From: Gordonia liuliyuniae
Lineage (GTDB): Bacteria > Actinomycetota > Actinomycetes > Mycobacteriales > Mycobacteriaceae
DNA: 64,000 nucleotides
Reading direction: 5' to 3'
NCBI RefSeq assembly: GCF_021739025.1
Contig: NZ_JAKKOT010000003.1
Coordinates: forward strand, 682,001 to 746,000
A program made the translations under genes and the position numbers. The notes beneath the pieces are model-generated. The model was not told the DNA's origin. It was given only the letters and a program-made list of their open reading frames with translations, and did not search any database. Position 1 is the stretch's first letter; every line of letters begins with the position of its first letter. Below are positions 59,691 through 64,000 of the stretch, one piece after another.

Positions 59691-60902
59691 GTGAACGAGC
59701 CTAACCAGCCTGCCGACGACGCTGAGCCTGCCGGCGACGCCGAGCCCGTTGACGTCGCCGAGCGCACGGTTCAAGTGCGCAACCACCCGACTCGCGGTCG
59801 AGTTTTTCTGGCCGGTCTGCGGTCGACGTCGATCGTCTGCCTTCAGATGATCCTCGTCTTGGCGTTCCTGTATGTCCTGATGATCGTGCTCGCCAAGTTC
59901 TGGGTCGTGCTGTTGCCGGTGGTCCTCGCGATCATCGTCTGCACTGTCCTGTGGCCGCCGGTCCGCTGGTTGCGTGCACGGCGGGTGCCGCCCGCTGCGG
60001 CCGTCATCGTGGTCGTGCTATTGGCGCTCGGCGTGGTCGGGGGTGTCATCGGTCTCATCGTTCCGTCGATCGTCGATCAGGCGCCGGACCTGGCGAACAA
60101 GGCGGTGGACGGTATCCAGAAGGTTCAGGACTGGGCACAGGGGCCGCCGTTGAACATCGGCGATGAGCAGATCAGTTCCTTCGTCGATGAGATCACCGCG
60201 AAATTGCAGCAGAGCGCGACCGCCATCGCCTCGGGCGTGTTCAGCGGAGTCGGTGTTGCGACCTCGGTTCTCGTCACCTTGTTCGCAACGATCGTCCTCG
60301 TCTTCTTCTTCTTGAAGGACGGCCCGCGTTTCATTCCGTGGCTCAACCGCACGATGGGCGTCGCTCCGGAGCGGTCGCACCTCGGTGAAGTGCTGCTGCA
60401 GATGTGGAACACGTTGGGCGGCTTCATCAGAACTCAGGCGATCGTGAGTTTCGTCGACGCGGCGTTGATCGGCGCCGGGCTGCTGATCTTGAATGTCCCG
60501 CTCGCGGGAGTGCTGATCGTGATCACGTTCCTGGGCGGATTCATCCCGATCGTCGGGGCGTTCGTCGCGGGCGCGCTTGCTGTGCTGATCGCACTGGTGT
60601 CGGCGAGTGTGACGAAGGCGCTGATCGTTCTCGGGATCATTCTTGTGGTGCAGCAGCTCGAAGGCAATGTGCTGCAGCCGTGGCTGCAGGCCAAATCGAT
60701 GAATCTACACGCGGTGATCGTTCTGCTCTCGGTGACGCTCGGCGGCACGCTGTACGGGATCACCGGCGCCTTCCTGGCGGTTCCCGCCGTGTCGTGTCTG
60801 GCCGTCGCGCTCCGGTACATCGTGGACCAGATAGGCACGGCCGCGGGGGAGAAGGTGGCCGAGGAGGACGCCGCGGCGGCGAGGGCCGCAGGCGACGGAT
60901 AG
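59691..60902 (+). CDS. AI-2E/PerM family transporter
   Basis: A 403-residue membrane protein of the AI-2E exporter superfamily, with multiple helices and the conserved C-terminal region LQPWLQAKSMNLHAVIVLLSV. The charged N-terminus is cytosolic. GTG 59691 with GAGGG upstream is preferred; an in-frame ATG at 59646 would add 15 residues. The family includes Na+/H+ antiporters and exporters; the substrate cannot be told. It is divergent from alkA and followed 11 bases later by ychF. Confidence 0.85.
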   Translation: MNEPNQPADDAEPAGDAEPVDVAERTVQVRNHPTRGRVFLAGLRSTSIVCLQMILVLAFLYVLMIVLAKFWVVLLPVVLAIIVCTVLWPPVRWLRARRVPPAAAVIVVVLLALGVVGGVIGLIVPSIVDQAPDLANKAVDGIQKVQDWAQGPPLNIGDEQISSFVDEITAKLQQSATAIASGVFSGVGVATSVLVTLFATIVLVFFFLKDGPRFIPWLNRTMGVAPERSHLGEVLLQMWNTLGGFIRTQAIVSFVDAALIGAGLLILNVPLAGVLIVITFLGGFIPIVGAFVAGALAVLIALVSASVTKALIVLGIILVVQQLEGNVLQPWLQAKSMNLHAVIVLLSVTLGGTLYGITGAFLAVPAVSCLAVALRYIVDQIGTAAGEKVAEEDAAAARAAGDG

Positions 60903-60913
60903 ACTCGACACCC

Positions 60914-62005
60914 GTGAGTCTTACCCTCGGAATCGTCGGCCTGCCCAACGTCGGAAAGTCGACCCTGTTCAACGCGCTGACGCGCAATGACGTGCTGGCC
61001 GCCAACTACCCATTCGCGACGATCGAACCGAACGTGGGCGTCGTCGAGCTGCCCGATTCTCGTCTCGATCGGCTGTCGGAGATCTTCGGCAGTGAGCGGA
61101 TCCTGCCCGCGACGGTCAGCTTCGTCGACATCGCGGGCATCGTGAAGGGTGCCTCCGAAGGTGAGGGCATGGGCAACCAGTTCCTCGCGAACATCCGTGA
61201 GGCCGACGCGATCTGTCAGGTGGTTAGGGTGTTCGCCGACGACGACGTCGTGCATGTCGACGGCCGCGTCGACCCGCGCGCCGACATCGAGGTGATCGAG
61301 ACCGAGTTGATTCTCGCGGACATGCAAACGCTCGAGAAGGCGTTGCCGCGTCTGGAGAAGGACGCCCGCAAGAACAAGGATCTCGCGGCCCTGGTCGATG
61401 CGGCGAAGAAGGCGCAGGAGATCCTCGACAGCGGCAAGACGTTGTTCTCGGCGAAGGACTCGTTCGACCTGTCGTCGGTCCGCGAACTGCATCTGCTGAC
61501 GGCGAAGCCGTTCCTGTACGTGTTCAACGCCGACGAGAGCGTCCTCACCGACGAGGGACGTAAGGACGAGTTGCGCGCTGCGGTCGCGCCCGCGGACGCC
61601 GTCTTCCTCGATGCGAAGGTGGAGAGCGAACTGCTCGAACTCGATGACGAGGATGCTATGGAGCTTCTCGAGTCGATCGGTCAGGACGAGGCGGGTCTGC
61701 ATCAGCTCGCTCGCGCCGGTTTCCACACGCTCGGTCTGCAGACGTACCTCACGGCGGGCCCGAAGGAGTCGCGTGCGTGGACTATCCGGCGAGGCGACAC
61801 CGCGCCCAAGGCTGCCGGTGTCATTCACACGGACTTCGAGAAAGGCTTCATCAAGGCCGAGATCGTCTCCTTCGATGATCTCGACGCGGCCGGTTCCATG
61901 AACGATGCCAAGGCTGCGGGCAAGGTCCGCATGGAGGGCAAGGACTACGTCATGGCCGACGGCGACGTGGTCGAATTCCGCAGCGGAGTGCCATCTAAGA
62001 AGTAA
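60914..62005 (+). CDS. ychF: YchF/OLA1 ribosome-binding ATPase
   Basis: A 363-residue Obg-superfamily P-loop protein. GLPNVGKST is the P-loop, DIAGIVKGASEGEGMGN the switch region with the YchF signature, NADE the base-recognition motif, and a C-terminal TGS domain (TIRRGDTAPKAAGVIHTDF). Length is normal. It starts at GTG 60914. The integrase gene starts nine bases after its stop and leaves the reading frame intact. Confidence 0.95.
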   Translation: MSLTLGIVGLPNVGKSTLFNALTRNDVLAANYPFATIEPNVGVVELPDSRLDRLSEIFGSERILPATVSFVDIAGIVKGASEGEGMGNQFLANIREADAICQVVRVFADDDVVHVDGRVDPRADIEVIETELILADMQTLEKALPRLEKDARKNKDLAALVDAAKKAQEILDSGKTLFSAKDSFDLSSVRELHLLTAKPFLYVFNADESVLTDEGRKDELRAAVAPADAVFLDAKVESELLELDDEDAMELLESIGQDEAGLHQLARAGFHTLGLQTYLTAGPKESRAWTIRRGDTAPKAAGVIHTDFEKGFIKAEIVSFDDLDAAGSMNDAKAAGKVRMEGKDYVMADGDVVEFRSGVPSKK

Positions 62006-62014
62006 GATGGTGGC

Positions 62015-63658
62015 GTGACGCCTACCAGCGGAAATGCCGAAGTTCCGACTCGATGTGTGATCTATCTGAGGATCTCGCAGGACCGCGAGGCTGACGGTTT
62101 GGCGATCGAACGTCAGCGCGAGGACTGCGAGAACCTCGCCCGGTTTCGCCGCTGGGGCGTCGTGGAGACGTATGTCGATGTGTCGAAGTCGGCGACCGAC
62201 AAGACCAAGGCACGGCCGGGCTACGACCGCATGGTGGCTGACTGGGAGTCCGGCGCGTTTGACGCGATTGTCTGCTGGGATCTGGACAGGCTCACCCGCC
62301 AGCCTCGACAACTCGAAGACTGGATCGACCGCGCCGAAGAGCGCGGCCTCGCCTTGGTGACCGCGAACGGTGACGCTGACTTGTCCACCGACGGCGGACG
62401 TATGTATGCGCGGATTAAAGCGGCGGTGGCGCGAGCCGAGATGGAGCGTAAGAGTGCGCGTCAGAAGGCTGCGCACCAGCAACGGGCCAGGCAAGGGCGA
62501 CCACCCAAGGGGGTCCGCCCGCTCGGATACGACATAGCTGGCGACCAAATTCCCGCTGAAGCGCACGCTGTCGCCGCCATGTATACGGCGTTTCTTGGGG
62601 AGAAGGGCACGTTGCGTGGAATCGCCCGAGCTTTGTCGGGCGATTCCGACGAGCACCACTTTGCTGTGCCGCAGCTCCCGCGGCACAGCTACACCCTCAA
62701 TCAGGAGCGTAATTCTCTGCGCCGTGAGGCGAATCGCAAGCTGCCGAATGAGAAGCGGCAGGCTCTGCGCCCAGCCCCGTGCGCGCCGGACGCGCCCTGG
62801 CCAGAATCCTCAGTGCTTGAGATCCTTCGAAACCCGCGCTACTGCGGATACAGCGTCTACACGCAGAAGAAGGACCGCCGGAAGGCTGTGGCTGACAACG
62901 CTGAGAAGCAGCGCAGGCTCGACAGCGGCACCGCCACCGACGAGGACCGCAAGCGCTCGCGTCGTCGCTCGTGGCGCGACCAGCTCGTCCTCGATGACGA
63001 CGGTCAGCCGATTATGGGACAATGGAATCCGATCGTCGACGTTACGACGTGGCAGGCTGTCCAGGCCAAGCTTGACGACGCTCGTCGCGTGACAAACAAC
63101 GTCGGTACCGCACGTAGGCATATTGGCTCCGGGCTCTACCTCTGCGGTGTCTGCAACCTTCCGCTGCGTGGCAGCTCCCGCGGCTACCGGTGCCGCACCG
63201 ACGGGCACGTCAACCGCACCGGTGTCGCGATTGACGATTACGTGACCAAAATCGTCGTCGCACGCCTGTCAGAGCCGGATGCGTTTACCACTGTTACCGC
63301 CGCTACCTCACCCCAGCTGACCAGCGTGCTCGCCGCTTTAGATGTCCAGCATGCACGGATTGCGCGTGCCGAGCGAGATTATGCCGCCGAAGCGATCGAG
63401 GCCGTCGACCTCAAACGCGTCCGCAACGCTGCGCGCGCCGAAATAGAAGACCTTGAGCGTCAGTCGCTTGCACTGTCGCGCGGTGCCGTCAGCGTCCCGC
63501 TGTTGGGCACCGAGGATCCCACTGGGGCCTTTCTCGGCGCAGACCTGGCCGGTCAGCGATTGGTGATCGAGGCGCTGCTGACGGTGACTGTTAGGCCGGC
63601 GCCTCGCGGGCGTAAGGGTTTCGACCATGCGACAGTCGGTATCGCATGGAAGCGCTGA
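62015..63658 (+). CDS. Large serine recombinase (integrase)
   Basis: A 547-residue site-specific recombinase. The N-terminal catalytic domain has the nucleophile Ser in YLRISQD and the DLDRLTR and RMYARIKAAVARAEMERKSAR segments; the recombinase domain shows ILRNPRYCGYSVY; a zinc-ribbon-like part has LYLCGVCNLPLRG...YRCR. A coiled helical end follows. Such enzymes insert phages or genomic islands between attP and attB. It lies directly behind ychF at the edge of foreign-looking DNA. The attachment sites are not identified. Confidence 0.92.
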   Translation: MTPTSGNAEVPTRCVIYLRISQDREADGLAIERQREDCENLARFRRWGVVETYVDVSKSATDKTKARPGYDRMVADWESGAFDAIVCWDLDRLTRQPRQLEDWIDRAEERGLALVTANGDADLSTDGGRMYARIKAAVARAEMERKSARQKAAHQQRARQGRPPKGVRPLGYDIAGDQIPAEAHAVAAMYTAFLGEKGTLRGIARALSGDSDEHHFAVPQLPRHSYTLNQERNSLRREANRKLPNEKRQALRPAPCAPDAPWPESSVLEILRNPRYCGYSVYTQKKDRRKAVADNAEKQRRLDSGTATDEDRKRSRRRSWRDQLVLDDDGQPIMGQWNPIVDVTTWQAVQAKLDDARRVTNNVGTARRHIGSGLYLCGVCNLPLRGSSRGYRCRTDGHVNRTGVAIDDYVTKIVVARLSEPDAFTTVTAATSPQLTSVLAALDVQHARIARAERDYAAEAIEAVDLKRVRNAARAEIEDLERQSLALSRGAVSVPLLGTEDPTGAFLGADLAGQRLVIEALLTVTVRPAPRGRKGFDHATVGIAWKR

Positions 63659-63702
63659 GCCACTTGCGTGTGCGAGAACGGTTTTGCACCGCATACACTC
63701 AG

Positions 63703-63733
63703 CGGGTTCGGGGTTCGAGTCCCTTATGGCGGA
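63703..63733 (+). other. tRNA 3'-end-like fragment (T-arm)
   Basis: The stretch GGGGTTCGAGTCCC has the look of a tRNA T-stem and loop, followed by TTATGGCGGA that could be an acceptor 3' strand. No matching 5' acceptor strand, D-arm or anticodon arm is found 40-75 bases upstream, so it is not an intact tRNA. It may be a displaced tRNA end left by an integration event. The gap 63659-63766 has nothing else recognisable. Confidence 0.3.
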
Positions 63734-63766
63734 CAACACGGCCGTGTCGGCCACCTCGGCTCGCTG

Positions 63767-64000
63767 CTAGTGGAACTCCCAGCCCTGAGCCTCGATGTAG
63801 CCCATGAAGGTCACACACGGTACTCCGAGATCGCTGCAAACGTCCGGGATACGGGGCTTGGTCAAGTTCCCGGAGGCCGTCTCCTCGCTGACCACGGTGC
63901 CCTTGGTGACCAGCGCGAGCGCGATCACGAACGGATCGGCCCCGCTCCGTTTGCCGCCCTGCCGGACGAGGTTCGGGTAGAGGCTGAGAACCTGCCGCGC
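63767..64000 (-). CDS. DUF4411 (PIN-like) protein, C-terminal part, cut by the window end
   Basis: An open frame of 77 codons runs in from the right edge and stops at 63767. It reads GADPFVIALALVTKGTVVSEE, then KPRIPDVCSDLGVPCVTFMGY and ends GWEFH, which matches the C-terminal pattern of DUF4411 proteins, a PIN-nuclease-like family often found beside a helix-turn-helix/peptidase partner in toxin-antitoxin-like pairs on mobile DNA. The N-terminus and any partner lie outside the window. Confidence 0.7.
   Translation of the reverse strand, partial: ARQVLSLYPNLVRQGGKRSGADPFVIALALVTKGTVVSEETASGNLTKPRIPDVCSDLGVPCVTFMGYIEAQGWEFH

Noticed and set aside
60434-62686. A long minus-strand frame opposite ychF and the integrase
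   Set aside because: ychF and the integrase are unambiguous on the plus strand, and the antisense frame crosses both.
63660-63735. An intact tRNA gene
   Set aside because: Only a T-arm and a possible 3' acceptor strand can be found; no D-arm, anticodon stem or 5' acceptor strand pairs correctly.

Overview
The window is high-GC DNA from an actinobacterium, most likely a mycolic-acid-containing member of the Mycobacteriales such as a Gordonia or Rhodococcus relative. The support is a complete YrbE/Mce lipid-import operon with its Mkl-type ATPase, a mycofactocin-type short-chain dehydrogenase, frequent GTG starts with 4-base ATGA/GTGA overlaps, and an alkA-ogt pair in the mycobacterial order. 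The genus cannot be fixed from the sequence alone.

Region 1 (1-43.5 kb) is one large catabolic island. It holds aldehyde dehydrogenases, short-chain dehydrogenases, a P450 with its ferredoxin, two paralogous Rieske oxygenases with one visible reductase, a Baeyer-Villiger-type monooxygenase, acyl-CoA ligases, acyl-CoA dehydrogenases, crotonases, CoA-transferase/racemase proteins, an Ltp2-like/DUF35 aldolase pair, hydrolases, a DUF2236 oxygenase and four TetR-type regulators. The content implies oxidation of a hydrophobic cyclic or branched compound to a carboxylate, CoA activation, beta-oxidation-like steps, retro-aldol cleavage and Baeyer-Villiger ring or ketone cleavage. The substrate cannot be read from the sequence. 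Two genes at 20.4-23.9 kb, a molybdopterin oxidoreductase and an acyl-CoA ligase, are eroded by internal deletions.

Two families of 6-5-6 palindromes recur in front of these operons. Family A (ACCTAT-N5-ATAGGT type, nine sites) fits two closely similar TetR proteins encoded at 1550-2173 and 23900-24508. Family C (CCATAC-N5-GTATGG type, eight sites) overlaps promoter -10 boxes, and one site lies in front of the tandem-TetR gene at 39709-41022. Both families meet at the promoter of the aldehyde dehydrogenase at 42146, directly upstream of the mce operon, so import and catabolism may be co-regulated.

Region 2 (43.7-53.9 kb) is the YrbEA-YrbEB-MceABCDEF-Mas-Mkl import system, closed by a strong hairpin. 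Region 3 (53.9-62.0 kb) holds a family-C-controlled phosphotransferase followed by housekeeping genes: a DUF6542 membrane protein, rmuC, ogt, alkA, an AI-2E family permease and ychF. Region 4 (62.0-64.0 kb) looks like the edge of a mobile element: a large serine integrase directly behind ychF, a tRNA-T-arm-like fragment, and a DUF4411 (PIN-like) gene cut by the window end.
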